Source: Kingdonia uniflora (taxonomy: Eukaryota; Streptophyta; Magnoliopsida; Ranunculales; Circaeasteraceae). From it: a stretch of DNA of 64,000 nucleotides. Shown here piece after piece: positions 47,681 through 60,515 of this stretch. The stretch is from positions 1 through 64,000 of the forward strand of contig JACGCM010001101.1 in NCBI GenBank assembly GCA_014058105.1, read 5' to 3'. The notes beneath the pieces were generated by a model. It was given only the letters and a program-made list of their open reading frames with translations. It made no database searches and was not told the DNA's origin. Position numbers and translations under genes: made by a program. Positions within the stretch are counted from its first letter, which is position 1. Each line of letters opens with the position of its first letter.

Positions 47681-48153
47681 ATAAGAGATAATTTTTGACC
47701 GACAACAGGCTAGGATATTTACCAAATGAGTTTCAACACTCCTGACTTTACTTTAGAATCGGTACGGATTTTTTACCACTCCAATGCTTTAGATCGCAAT
47801 TCTGAAAACTGGGCTACCGCAACTTGTTTGGGAAATTGGATCGTGGTTAAGTATTTCCTCTTGATCAATATAAAGCGCTAGGATAGTTACTCAATGAGTA
47901 GATACAATCCAGACTTTTATTTAAAACCTGTTCGGATTTCGAACCACTCCATGCTTTAGATTGCAATTTGGAGATACTTTGCTAACGGCAAATCGTTTGA
48001 GAGGTTTGATCGTAGTAAATAGTTTCTTTTTGACCGGCAACAAGCTAAGATTGTAAACGAATGGGTAGCAACAATCCAACCTTTAAGTTAAGACCGGTTC
48101 GGATTTCCCACCACTCCGGTCCTATATATTATAATTCCCAGAAACTTCACAGC

Positions 48154-50728
48154 CGTCAAGTCGTTTGGGATCGTTACCACATGAGCAGGGACACTACTGG
48201 CTTTAATTAAAGACTGATTCGAATTTCAAACCACTCCAATTCTTTATATCGCAATTCTGAGAAACTTGGTTACCGGTAACATGTTCGAGAGGTTGGCTCG
48301 AGGTTAAGAGCTTCATTAGACCGACAACAATTTAGGATAGTTACCAAATGAGTATCAGCCCTCCCGACTTTACTTTAGAATCGGTACTGATTTTTACCAT
48401 TCCGATGCATTAGATCGCAATTCTGAAAACTATGCTACCGCAACTCGTTTGGGAAGTTGGATCCTGGTTAAGTGTTTCCTCTTGACTAACAACAAGTGCT
48501 AGGATAGTTACTCAATGAGCTACAATCATGAATTTAATTTAAAACCTGTACGGATTTCGAACCACTCCATCCTTTAGATTGCAATTATGTGAAACTGGGA
48601 TAACGAAAAAAAATTTGAGAGGTTGGATCGTAGTAAAGAGCTTGTTTTTGACCGACAACATGCTAAGATCGTTACCGAATGAGTAGCAACAATCCAACCT
48701 TTAAATTAAGACGGGTTCGGATTTCCCACCACTCCGGTGCTTTATATTATAATTCCCAGAATCTTCACTACCGTCAACTCGCTTGTGAGGTTGGATCGTG
48801 GTTAAATATTTCCTCTAGTCTTAAAACAAGCGCTAGGATAGTTACCAAATGAGCAAAAACACTCTTGACTTTTATTTAAGAAAGATTCAAATTTGGAACC
48901 ACTCTGATACTTTAGGTCGCAATTCGGTGAAACTTGGCTACCGGTAACTTGTTTGAGAGGCTGTCTCGTGGTTAAGAGCTAATTTTAGACCGACAACAAG
49001 CTAGGATATTTACCAAATGAGTATCAACACTCCCGATATTACTTTAGAATAGGTTCGAACTTTTCACCACTCTGATTATTTAGATCGCAATTCTAAAAAC
49101 TAGGCTACCGCAACTCGTTTGGGAAGTTGGAACCTGGATAAGTGTTTCCTCTTAACCAACAAAAAGCGCTAGGATAGTTACTCAATGTGTACATACAATC
49201 CAGACTTTTATTTAAAACCTGTTCGGATTTCGAACCACTCCATGCTTTAGATTGCAAGTTGGAGATACTTCGCAAATGGCAAATCGTTTGATATTTTGGA
49301 TCGTAGTGAAGGGTTTCTTTTAGACCGACAACAAGCTAAGATTTTAAAGGAATGAGTAGCAACAATCCAACCTTTAAGTTAAGGTCGGTTCAGATTTCCC
49401 AGCACTCCGTTGCTATATATTATAATTCCCAGAAACTTCACAGCCGTCAAGTCGTTTGGGATCGTTACCAAATGAGCAAGGACAATCCTGGCTTTAATGT
49501 AAGACTGGTTCGGATTTCAAACCACTCTGATTCTTTATATCGCATTTCTGTGAAACTTCACTACATGTTCGAGAGGTTGAGTCGTGGTTAAGAGCTTCAT
49601 TAGACCGACAACAATTTATGATAGTTACCAAATGAGAATCAACACTCCCGACTTTACTTTAGAATCGGTACGGATTTTTACCATTCCGATGCTTTAGATC
49701 GCAATTCTGAAAACTATGCTACCGCAACTCGTTTGGGAAGTTGGATCGTGGTTTAGTGTTTCCTCTTGACCAACAACAAGTACTAGGATAGGTACTCAAT
49801 GAGCTACAATCTTGAATTTTATTTAAAACCTGTACGGATTTCGAACCAATCCATCCTTTAGATTGCAATTATGTGAAACTTGGATAACGGCAAATTTTTT
49901 GAGAGGTTTGATCGTAGTAAAGAGCTTGTTTTAGACTGACAACAAGCTAAGATCGTTACCGAATGCGTAGCAACAATCCAACCTTTAAATTAAGACCGGT
50001 TCGGATTTCCCACCACTCTAGTGCTTTATATTATAATTTCCAGAATATTCACTGCCGTCAACTCGTTTGGGAGGTTGGATTCTGGTTAAGTGCTTTCTTT
50101 AGTCTAACAACAAGCGCTTGGATAGTTACCAAATGAGCAGAAACAATCTCGGCCTTTATTTAAGAAAGATTTGGGTTTCGAACCACTCCGATACTTTAGG
50201 TCGCAATTCTGAGAAACTTGGCTACCGGTAACTTGTTCGAGAGGTTGGCTCGTGGTTAAAAGCTAATTTTAAACTGGCAAACAGCTAGGATATTTTCCAA
50301 ATGAGTATCAACACTCCCGACATTACTTTAGAATCGGTTCGGACTTTTCACCCCTCCGATGCTTTAGATCACAATTCTGAAAACTGGGCTACCGCAACTC
50401 GCTTGGGAAATTGGATCGTGGCTAAGTGTTTCCGCTTGATCAATAAAAAGCGCTAGGATAGTTACTCAATGAGTAGATACAATCCAGACTTTTATTTAAA
50501 ACCTGTTCGGATTTCGAACCACTCCATGCTTTAAATTGCAATTTGGAGATACTTTGCTAACGGCAAATCGTTTGAGAGGTTGGATCGTAGTAAAAAGTTT
50601 CTTTTATACTAACAACAAGCTAAGATTGTAAACGAATGAGTAGCAACAATCCAACCTTTAAGTTATGACCGGGGCGGATTTCCCACCACTCCGGTTCTAT
50701 ATATTATAATTCCCAGAAACTTCACTGC
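48154..50728 (+). repeat. Octamer HOR of about 1.29 kb, two copies
   Basis: Copy 1 is 48,154-49,444 and copy 2 is 49,445-50,728. Each has an A-short tetramer whose B carries CATGTTCGAGAGG and CATTAGACCGACAAC, then a full tetramer whose B carries AGCTAATTTTA. The alternation of B types is the same as in Block I, so the two octamers share a design, although the A-short monomer is found only here. Confidence 0.82.
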
Positions 50729-51619
50729 CGTCAACTCGTTTGGGAGGTTGGATCATGGATAAGTGTTTTCTCTAGTCTAACAAAAGGTGCTAGGATAGTT
50801 ACCAAATGAGCAGGAACACTCCCGGCTTTTATTTAAGAACGGTTCGGATTTCAAACCACTTCGATACTTTAGATCGCAATTATAAGAAACTTGGCAACCG
50901 GTTACTTGTTCGAGTGGTTGGCTCGCGGTTAAGAGCTTATTTTAGACCGACAACAGGGTAGGATATTTAAAAAATGAGTATCAACACTCCCGACTTTACT
51001 TTAGAATCGGTACGGATTTTTCACCACTCCGGTGCTTTAGACCGCAATTCTAAAAACTAGGCTACCGCAACTCGTTTGGGAAGTTGGATCGTGGTTAAGT
51101 AATTCCTCTTGACCAATAAAAAGCGCTAGGATAGTTACTCAATGAGTAGATGCAATCCAGACTTTTATTTAAAACCTGTTCGGATTTCGAACCACTCGAT
51201 GCTTTAGATTGCAATTTGGAGATACTTTGCTAACGGCAAATCGCTTGAGAGGTTGGATCGTAGTAAAAAATTTCTTTTAGACCGACAACAAGCTATGATT
51301 GTAAACGATGGAGTAGCAATCCAACCTTTAAGTTATGACCGGTACGGATTGCACACCACTCCGGTGCATTATAATATAATTCCCTTAAATTTTGCTGCCG
51401 TAAACTCGTTTGGGAGTTTGGATCGTGGATAAGTGTTTCCTCGAGCCTAACAACAAGCGTTAGGATAGTTATCAAATGAGCAAGAGAACTCATGGCTTTT
51501 ATTTAAGAAAGGTTCGGATTTCGAACCACTCCGATACTTTAGATCGCAATTCTGAGAAACTTGGCTACCAGTAACTTGTTCGAGTGGTTGGATCGTGGTT
51601 AAGAGCATATTTTAGACAG

Positions 51620-51640
51620 ACAACCAGCTAGATCGCAATT
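51620..51640 (+). other. Deletion inside B monomer (about 94 bp)
   Basis: CAACCAGCTAG joins ATCGCAATTCTG within one B monomer. The unit measures 576 bp. The parent sequences share short TAG/AT matches at the join. Confidence 0.82.
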
Positions 51641-52817
51641 CTGAAAACTAGGCTACCGCAACTCGTTTGAGAAGTTGGATCCTGGTTAAGTGTTTCCTCT
51701 TGAGCAACAAAAAGCGCTAGGATAGTTACTCAATGAGTAGATACAATCCAGACTTTTATTTAAAACTGGTCGGATTTCGAACCACTACATGCTTTAGATT
51801 GTAATTTCCAGATACTTTGCTAACGTCAAATCGTAGTGAAGATTTTCTTTAAGACCGACAACAAGCTATGATTGAAAACGAATGAGTAGCAACAATCCAA
51901 CCTTTAAGTTAAGAGCGGTTCGGATTTCCCACCACTCCGGGGCTTTATATTATAATTCCCAGAAACTTAACTGCTGTCAACTCGTTTGGGAGGTTGGATC
52001 GTGGTTAAATGTTTCATCTAGTCTAACAACAAGCGCTAGGATAGTTACCAAATGAGCAGGAACACTGCCGGCTATAATTTAAGACAGATTCCGATTTCGA
52101 AGCACTTCGATACTTTAGATTGCAATTCTGTGAAATTTGGCTTTCGGTAACTTGTTCTCGAGGTTGGCTCGAGCTTAAGAGCTCTATTAGACCGACAACA
52201 ATTTAGGATACTTACCAATGAGTATCAACACCCTCGACATTACTTTAGAATCGATACGGATTTTTACCATTCCGATGATTTAGATCGCAATCCTGAAAAC
52301 TATGCTACCGCAACTCGTTTTGGAAGTTGGATCGTGGTTAAATGTTTCCTCTTGGCCAACAATAAGTGCTAGGATAGTTACTCAATGAGTTGATACAATC
52401 CAGACTTTTATTTAAAACCTGGTCGGATTTCGAACCACTCCATGCTTTAGATTGTAATTTGGAGATACTTTGCTAACGGTAAATCGTTTGAGAGATTGGA
52501 TCGTGGTGAGGAGTTTCTTTTAGGCCGACAACAAGCTAAGATTGTAAACGAATAAGTAGCATCAATCCAACGTTAAAGTTAAGAACGGTTCGGATTTCCC
52601 ACCACTCCGGTACTTTATATTATAATTCTCAGAAACATCAATGCCGTCAACTCGTTTGGGAGGCTGGACCGTGGTTAAGTGTTTCCCCTAGCCCGACAAC
52701 AAGCGTTAGGATAGTTACCAAATGTGCGGGAACACTCTCGGCTTTTATTTAAGAAAGGTTCGGATTTCTAACCTCTCCGATAATTTAGATCGCAATTCTG
52801 AGAAACTTGGCTACCGG

Positions 52818-52860
52818 TAACTTGTTCGAGTGGTTGGAAAGCATGAGTAGCAACAATCAA
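52818..52860 (+). other. Monomer-start-to-D junction, copy 2
   Basis: CTTGTTCGAGTGGTTGGA of B is followed by AAGCATGAGTAGCAAC of D and then by an A-short monomer at 52,936. The shared GCATGAGTAGCAAC and shared A-short context suggest that this and the 45.5 kb join are copies of one rearrangement, though the left partners differ slightly. Confidence 0.78.
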
Positions 52861-53759
52861 ACCTTCAAGTTAAAACCGGTTCAGATTTCCCACCACTCTG
52901 GTGCCATATATTATAATTCCCAGAAACTTCACAGCCGTAAAGTCGTTTGTGATAGTTACCAAATGAGCAGGGACACTTCAGGCTTTAATTTTAGACTGGT
53001 TCGTATTTCAAACCACTCCGATTCTTTAGATCGCAATTCTGAGAAACTTGGCTACCGGTAACATGTTCGAGAGGTTGGCTCGTGCTTAAGTGCTTCATTA
53101 GACCGACAACTATTAAGGATAGTTACCAAATGAGTATCAACACTCTCGACTTTACTTTAGAATCGGTACTGATTTTTACCATTCCGATGCATTAGATCGT
53201 AATTCTGAAAACTATGCTACCGCAACTCGTTTGGGAAGTTGGATCGTGGTTAAGTGTTTCCCCTTGACCAACAACAAGAGCTAGGATAGTTACTCAATGA
53301 GCTAGAATCTTGAATTTTATTTAAAACCTGTACGGATTTCGAACCACTCCATCCTTTAGATTGCAATTCTGAGAAACTTGGATAACGGAAAATTGCTTGA
53401 GAGGTTGAATCGTAGTAAACAGTTTGTTTTAGACCGACAACAAGCTAAGATCGTTACCGAATGAGTAACAACAATCCAACCTTTAAATTTAGACCGGTTC
53501 GGATTTCCCACCACTCCAGTGCTTTATATTATAATTCTCAAAAACTTCATTGCCGTCAACTCGTTTGGGAGGTTGGATTGTGGTTAAGCGTTTCCTCTAG
53601 TCTAACAACAAGCGCTAGGATAGTTTCCAAATGAGCAGGAACACTCCCGGCTATAATTTAAGACAGGTTCGGATTTCAAAGCACTCTGATACTTTAGATT
53701 GCAATTCTGCGAAATTTGGCTTTCGTTAACTTTTTCGACAGGTTGGCTCGTGGTGAAGA

Positions 53760-53790
53760 ACTTCTTTATACCGACAACTAGCTAAGATTG
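53760..53790 (+). other. In-register B-to-D junction, two monomers lost
   Basis: The B stretch CTTCTTTATACCGACAAC passes into CTAGCTAAGATTG of D. B and D share ACCGACAAC at this position. The distance between A starts is 337 bp, half a tetramer. Confidence 0.82.
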
Positions 53791-55270
53791 TAAACGAATG
53801 AGTAGCAACAATCCAACCTTTAAGTTAAAACGGGTTCGGATTTTCCACCACTCCGATGCTATATATTATAATTCCCAGAAACTTCACAGCCGTCAAGTCG
53901 TTTGTGATAGTTACCAAATGGGCAGGGACTCTCCTGGCTTTAATTTTAGACTGGTTCGGATTTCAAACCACTCCGATTTTTTAGATCGCAATTCTGTGAA
54001 ACTTGGCTACCGGTAACATGTTCGAGAGGTTGGCTCGTGCTTAAGTGCTTCATTAAACCGACAACAATTTAGGATAGTTACCAAATGAGTATCAACACTC
54101 CCGACTTTACTTTAGAATCGGCACGGATTTTTACCATTCCGATGCTTTAGATCGCAATTCAGAAAACTAGGCTACCGAAACTCATTTGGGAAGTTGGATT
54201 ATTGTAAAGTGCTTCCTCTTGACCAACAACAAGTGCTAGGATAGTTACTCAATGAGCTGCAATCTTGAATTTTATTTAAAACCTGTACGGATTTTGAACC
54301 ACTCCATCCATTAGATTGCAATTCTAAGAAACTTGGATAACGGCAAATTGTTTGAGAGGTTGGATCGCAGTAAAGAGTTTGTTTTAGACCGACAAAAAGC
54401 TAAGATCGTTACCGAATGAGTAACAAATATCCAACCTTTAAATTCAGACCGGTTCGGATTTCCCACCACTCCGGTGCTTTTTATTATAATTCCCAGAAAC
54501 TTCATTGCCGTCAACACGTTTGGGAGGTTGGATCGTGGTTAAGTGTTTCCTCTTGCCCAACAACAAGCGTTAGGATAGTTACCAAATGAGCAGGAACACT
54601 TTCGGCTTTTATTTAAGAAAGGTTTGGATTTCGAAGCACTCCGATACTATAGATCGCAATTATGTGAAATTTGGCTTTCGGTAACTTGTTCGACAGGTTA
54701 GCTCGTGGTTAAGAGCTTCATTAGACCGACAACAAGGTAGGATAGTTACCAAATGACTATCAACACTCCCGACTTTACTTAAGAATCGGTACGGATTTGT
54801 TACCACACCAATGCTTTAGATCGCAATTCTGAAATCTAAGCTACCGCAACTCGTTTGAAAAGATAGATCGTGGTTAAGTGTTTCTTCTTGGCCAACAAAA
54901 AGCGCTAGGATAGTTATTCAATGAGTAGATACAATCCAGACTTTTATTTAAAGCCTAGTCGGATTTCGAACCACTTCATGCTTTAGATTGATATTTGGAG
55001 ATACTTTGCGAACGGCAAATCGTTTTAGAGGTTGGGTCCTAGTGAAGAGATTCTTTTAGACCGACAACAAGCTAAGATTGTAAATGAATGAGTAGCAACA
55101 ATCCAACCTTTAAGTTAAGACCGGTTCGGATTTCCCACCACTCCGGTGCTTTATATTATAATTCCCTGAAACTTCACCGTCGTCAACTCGTTTAGGAGGT
55201 TGGATCGTGGTTAAGTGTTTCCTCTAGCCCAACAACAAGCGTTAGGACTGTTACCAAATGAGCAGGAAAA
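53765..55270 (+). repeat. 1.5-kb duplicated segment, left copy
   Basis: A starts at 53891, 54509 and 55181 match those at 58260, 58878 and 59550, every time at exactly 4,369 bp. Shared rare marks include CAGGGACTCTCCTGGC, GGATTATTGTAAAGTGC, AATGACTATCAAC, TTGTTACCACACCAATGC and TCCTAGTGAAGAG. The rebuilt B/D join at the left edge (TTTATACCGACAAC) is also shared. Confidence 0.88.
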
Positions 55271-55299
55271 CTCTCGGCTTTTATTTAAAAGAGGTTCGG

Positions 55300-57250
55300 A
55301 TTTCGAACCACTCCGATACTTTAGATCGCAATTCTGAGAAACTTGGCTACCGGTAACTTGTTCGAGAGGTTGGCCCGTTGTTAAGAACTAATTTTAGACC
55401 GACAACAAGCTAGGATATTTACAAAATGAGTATCAACACTCCCGATTTTACTTTAGAATCGGTACAGATTTTTACCATTTCGATGCTTTAGATCGCAATT
55501 CTGAAAACTATGCCACCGCAACTCGTTTGGGAAGTTGGATCATGGTTAAGAGTTTCTTCTTGACCAACAACAAGTGCTAGGATAGTTACTCAATGAGCTA
55601 CAATCTTGAATTTTATTTAAAACCTGAACGGATTTCGAACCGCTCCATCCTTTAGATTGCAATTATGAGAAACTTGGATAACGGAATTTTTTTTGAGAGG
55701 TTAGATCGTAGTAAAGAGCTTGTTTAAGACCGAGAAAAAGCTAAGATCGTTATCGAATGAGTTGTAAAAATCCAACCTTTAAATTAAGACCGGTTCGGAT
55801 TTCCCACCACTCCGGTGCTTTATATTATAATTCACAGAATCTTCACTGCCGTCAACTCGTTTGGGTGGTTGGATCGTGGTTATGTGTTTCTCTAGTCTAA
55901 CGACAAGCGCTAGGATAGTTACCAAATGAGCAGAAACACTCTCGGTTTTTATTTAAGAAAGATTTTGATTTTGAACCACTCCGAAACTTTAGAACGCAAT
56001 TCTGAGAAACTTGGCTACCGGTAACTTGTTCGAGAGGTTGGCCCGTTGTTAAGAACTAATTTTAGACCGACAACAAGCTAGGATATTTACAAAATGAGTA
56101 TCAATGAGTAGATGCAATCCAAACTTTTATTTAAAGCCTGTTCGGATTTCGAAGCACTCCATGCTTTAGATTGCAATTTGGGGATACTTTGCTAACGGCA
56201 AATCGTTTATGACGTTGGATGGTAGTAAAGAGTGTCTTTAAGACCGACAGCATGCTAAGATTGTAAACGAACGAGTAGCAACAATCCAACCTTTAAGTCA
56301 TGACCGGTGCGGATTTCACCCCACTCCGGTGCGTTATATTATAATTCCCTAAAATTTTGCTGTCGTAAACTCTTTTGGGAGGTTCGATCGTGGTTAAGTG
56401 TTTCCTCTTGCCTAACAACAAGCGTTAGGATAGTTACCAAATGAGCAGGAAAACTTTCGGCTTTTATTAAAGAAATGTTCGGATTACGAACCACTCCGAT
56501 ACTTTAGATCGCAATTCTGAGAAACTTGGTTACATGTAACTTGTTCGAGTGGTTGGATCGCTGTAAAGAGCATATTTTAGACAGACAACCACCTAGGATA
56601 TTTACCAAATGAGTATCAACACTTCCGACTTTACTTTAGAATCGGTACGAATTTTTTATCACTCCGATGTTTTATATCGCAATTCTGAAAACTAGGCAAC
56701 CGCAACTCGTTTGGGAAATTGGATCGTGGTTATGTGTTTCCTCTTGACCAACAAAAAGCGCTAGGATAGTTACTCAATGAGTAGATCCAATTCAGAGTTT
56801 TATTTAAAACCTGTTCGGATTTCGAACCACTCCATGCCTTAGATTGCAATTTGGAGATACTTTGCTGACGACAAATCGTTTGATAGGTTGGATCGCAGTA
56901 AAGAGTTTCTTTTAGACCGAAAAGAAGCTAAGATTGTAAACGAATGAGTAGCAACAATCCAACCTTTAAGTTTTGACCGGTGCAGATTTCCCACCACTCC
57001 GGTGCTTTATATTATAATTCCCCGCAACTTCGCTGCCGTCAACTCGTTTGGGAGGATTGACCGTGGTTAAGTGTTTCCTCTAGTCTAACAACAAGCGCTT
57101 GGATAGTTACCAAATGAGCAGGAACACTCTCGGCTTTGATTTAAGAAAGGTTCGGATTTCGAGCCACTCCGATACTTTAGATCATAATTATGAGAAACTT
57201 GGCTATCGGTAACTTGCTCGAGAGGTTGGCTCGTGGTTAAGAGATTATTT
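55300..57250 (+). repeat. Segment repeated at 61.35-63.29 kb, left copy
   Basis: A starts at 55850, 56364 and 57037 correspond to 61897, 62569 and 63242. The offset is 6,047-6,049 bp before 56.1 kb and 6,205 bp after it. The change equals the deletion of about 157 bp at 56,102 in this copy. Shared rare marks are TTATGTGTTTCTCTAG, GGATTACGAACC, GGTTACATGTAACTTG and GATCGCTGTAAAG. Confidence 0.86.
56090..56115 (+). other. B-to-C deletion (about 157 bp)
   Basis: ATGAGTATC of B is joined to AATGAGTAGATGC of C. TCA is present on both sides. The unit is 514 bp, and the intact partner at 62.1 kb shows what was lost. Confidence 0.86.
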
Positions 57251-57754
57251 TAGACCGTCAACAAGTTAGGATATTTACCAAATGAGTATCAACAATCCCG
57301 ACTTTACTTTAGAATTGGTACGTAATTTTCACCATTCCGGCGCTTTAGGTCGCAATTCTGAAAACTAGGCTACCGCAACTCGTTTTGGAAGTGGGATCGT
57401 GGTAAATTATTTCTTCATGGCCAACAACAAGCGCTAGGATAGTTATTCAATGAGCTACAATCTTGAATTTTATTTAAAACCTGTACGGATTTCGAACCAC
57501 TCCATCCTTGAGACTGCAATTCTGAGAAACTTGGATAACGGCAAATTGTTTGAGAGGTTGGATCGCAGTAAAGAGTTTGTTTTAGAGCGACAACAAGCTA
57601 AGATCGTTACCGAATGAGTAGAAACAATCTAACCTTTAAATTAAGACCGGCTCGGATTTCGCACCACTCCGGTGCATTATTTTATAATTCCAAAAACTTT
57701 GCAGCCGTCAACTCGTTTGGGAGGTTGGATTGTGGTTAAGTGTTTCTTCGAGTC

Positions 57755-57780
57755 TAACAACAAGCGCTATTCGACAGGTT
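57755..57780 (+). other. A-to-B deletion (about 115 bp)
   Basis: AACAAGCGCTA of A is joined to TTCGACAGGTTGGCTCG of B. The missing part is the second half of A and the first bases of B. Confidence 0.82.
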
Positions 57781-58133
57781 GGCTCGCGGTTAAGAGGTTC
57801 TTTAGACCGACAACATGCTAGGATTGTTACCAAATGAGTATCAACACTCCCGACTTTACTTTAGAATCGGAACGGATTTTTACCATTCCGATGCTTTAGA
57901 TCGCAATTCTGAAAACTAGGCTACCGCAACTCGTTTAGGAAGTTGGATCGTGGTTAAGTGTTTCCTCATGACCACAAAAAGCGCTAGGATATTTACTCAA
58001 TGAGTAGCTTCAATCCTCACTTTTATTTAAAACCTGTTCGTATTTGGGACCACTCATTGCTTTAGATTGCAATTTGGACGAACTTGGTTAACGGAAAATC
58101 GTTTGAGTGGTTCGATCGTAGTAAAAAGTTTCT

Positions 58134-59640
58134 TTTATACCGACAACTAGCTAAGATTGTAAACGAATGAGTAGCAACAATCCAACCTTTAAGTTAAGAC
58201 GGGTTCGGATTTCCCACTACTCCGGTGCTATATATTATAATTCCCAGATACTTCACAGCCGTCAAGTCGTTTGTGATAGTTACCAAATGGGCAGGGACTC
58301 TCCTGGCTTTAATTTTAGACTGCTTCGGATTTCAAACCACTCCGATTCTTTAGATCGCAATTCTGTGAAACTTGGCTACCGGTAACATGTTCGAGAGGTT
58401 GGCACGTGCTTAACTGCTTCATTAGACCGACAACAATTTAGGATAGTTACCAAATGAGTATCAATACTCCCGACTTTACTTTAGAATCGGCACGGATTTT
58501 TACCATTCCGATGCTTTAGATCGCAATTCTGAAAACTAGGCTACCGAAACTCGTTTGGGAAGTTGGATTATTGTAAAGTGCTTCCTCTTGACCAACAACA
58601 AGTGCTAGGATAGTTACTCAATGAGCTACAATCTTGAATTTTATTTAAAACCTGTACGCATTTTGAACCACTCCATCCATTAGATTGCAATTCTAAGAAA
58701 CTTGGATAACGGTAAATTGTTTGAGAGGTTGGATCGCGGTAAAGAGCTTGTTTTAGACCGACATCAATCTAAGATCTTTACCGAATGGGCAGCAACAATC
58801 CATCCTTTTAATTAACACCGGTTCGGATTTTCCACCACTCCGGTGCTTTATATTATAATTCCCAGAAACTTCATTGCCGTCAACTCGTTTGGGAGGTAGG
58901 ATCGTGGTTAAGTGTTTCCTCTAGTCTAACAACAAGCGCTAAGATAGTTACAAAATGAACAGGAACACTCCCGGCTATAATTTTAGACAGGTTCGGATTT
59001 CGAAGTACTCCGATACTATAGATCGCAATTCTGCGAAATTTGGCTTTCGGTAACTTGTTCGACAGGTTAGCTCGTGGTTAAGAGCTTCTTTAGACCGACA
59101 AGAAGCTAGGATAGTTACCAAATGACTATCAACACTCCCGACTTTACTTTAGAATCGGTACGGATTTGTTACCACACCAATGCTTTAGATCGCAATTCTG
59201 AAAACTAAGCTACCGCAACTCGTTTGAGAAGTTAGATCGTGGTTAAGTGTTTCCTCTTGACCAACAAAAAGCGCTAGGATAGTTATTCAATGAGTAGATA
59301 CAATCCAGACTTTTATTTAAAACCTAGTTGGATTTCGAACCACTTCATGCTTTAGATTGCAATTTGGAGATACTTTGCGAACGGCAAATCGTTTTAGAGG
59401 TTGGATCCTAGTGAAGAGATTCTTTTAGACCGAAAACAAGCTAAGATTGTAAATGAATGAGTAGCAACAATCCAACCTTTAAGTTAAGACCGGTTCAGAT
59501 TTCCCACCACTCCGGTGCTTTATATTATAATTCCCTGAAACTTCACCGCCGTCAACTCGTTTGGGAGGTTGGATCGCGGTTAAGTGTTTCCTCTAGCCCA
59601 ACAACAAGCGTTTGGATATTTACCAAATGTGCAGGAACAC
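58134..59640 (+). repeat. 1.5-kb duplicated segment, right copy
   Basis: This is the partner of 53,765-55,270, at a constant offset of 4,369 bp with no net gain or loss of bases. It continues into a different A and B context after about 59.64 kb. Confidence 0.88.
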
Positions 59641-60484
59641 TCTCGGCTTTTATTTAAGAAAGGTTCGGATTTCGAAGCACTACGATACTATGATCGCAAT
59701 TCCGTGAAATTTGGCCTTCGGAAACTTGTTCGACTGGTTAGCTCGTGGTTAAGAGCATCTTTTGACCGACAACAAGCTTGGATAGTTACCAAATGACTAT
59801 CAACACTCCCGACTTTACTTTAGAATCGGTACGGATTTTTTACCACACCGATGCTTTAGATCGCAATTCTGAAAAATAGGCTACCGCAACTCGTTTGGGA
59901 AGTTGGATCCTGTTTAAGTGTTTCCTCTTGACCAACAAAAAGCGCTAGGTTAGTTACTCAAATTGTAGATACAATCCAGTCTTTTATTTAAAACCTGGGT
60001 CGGATTTCGAACCACTCCATGCTTTAGATTTAAATTAGGAGATTTTGCTAACGGTAAATCGTTAGAGAGGTTGGATCGCAATGTAGAGTTTCTTTAAGAC
60101 CGACGACAAGCTAAGATTGTAAACGAATGAGTAGCAACAATCCAACCTTTAAGTTAAGACCGGTTCGGATTTCCCACCACTCCGGTGCTTTATTTTATAA
60201 TTCCCTGAAACTTCACTGCCGTCAACTCGTTTGGGAGGTTGGATCGTGGTTAAGTTTCCTCTAGCCTAACAACAAGCGTTAGGATAGTTACCAAATGAGC
60301 AGGAAAACTCTTGGCTTTTATTTAAGAAAGGTTCGGATTTCGAACCACTCCGATACTTTAGATCGCAATTTTAAGGAGCTTGGCTACCGGGAACTTGTTC
60401 GAGTGGTTGGCTCGTGGTTAAGAGCTTATTTTAGACCGACAACAATCTAGGATATTTAAAAAATGAGTATCAACACTCCCGACT

Positions 60485-60515
60485 TTACTTTAGAATCGGA
60501 TCGGATATCCCCCCA
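60485..60515 (+). other. In-register B-to-D junction opening Block IX
   Basis: TTACTTTAGAATCGG of B passes into ATCGGATATCCCCCCACTCC of D. CGGAT is common to both types at this place. The A starts on either side are 336 bp apart, so two monomers are missing. Confidence 0.83.

Larger units (their letters stand above)
42437..60500 (+). repeat. Block VIII: A-short-containing tetramers
   Basis: A starts lie at 43016*, 43633, 44208*, 44814, 45487, 45608*, 46480, 47152, 48154*, 48772, 49445*, 50056, 50729, 51399, 51975, 52645, 52936*, 53554, 53891*, 54509, 55181, 55850, 56364, 57037, 57706, 58260*, 58878, 59550 and 60220. Asterisks mark A-short. A-short tetramers measure about 610-618 bp where intact. 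Many are followed by a normal 672-673 bp tetramer, giving octamers of about 1.29 kb. A second marker is the A variant with CCCGGCTATAATTTAAGAC and TTCGAAGCACTCC. Confidence 0.85.
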
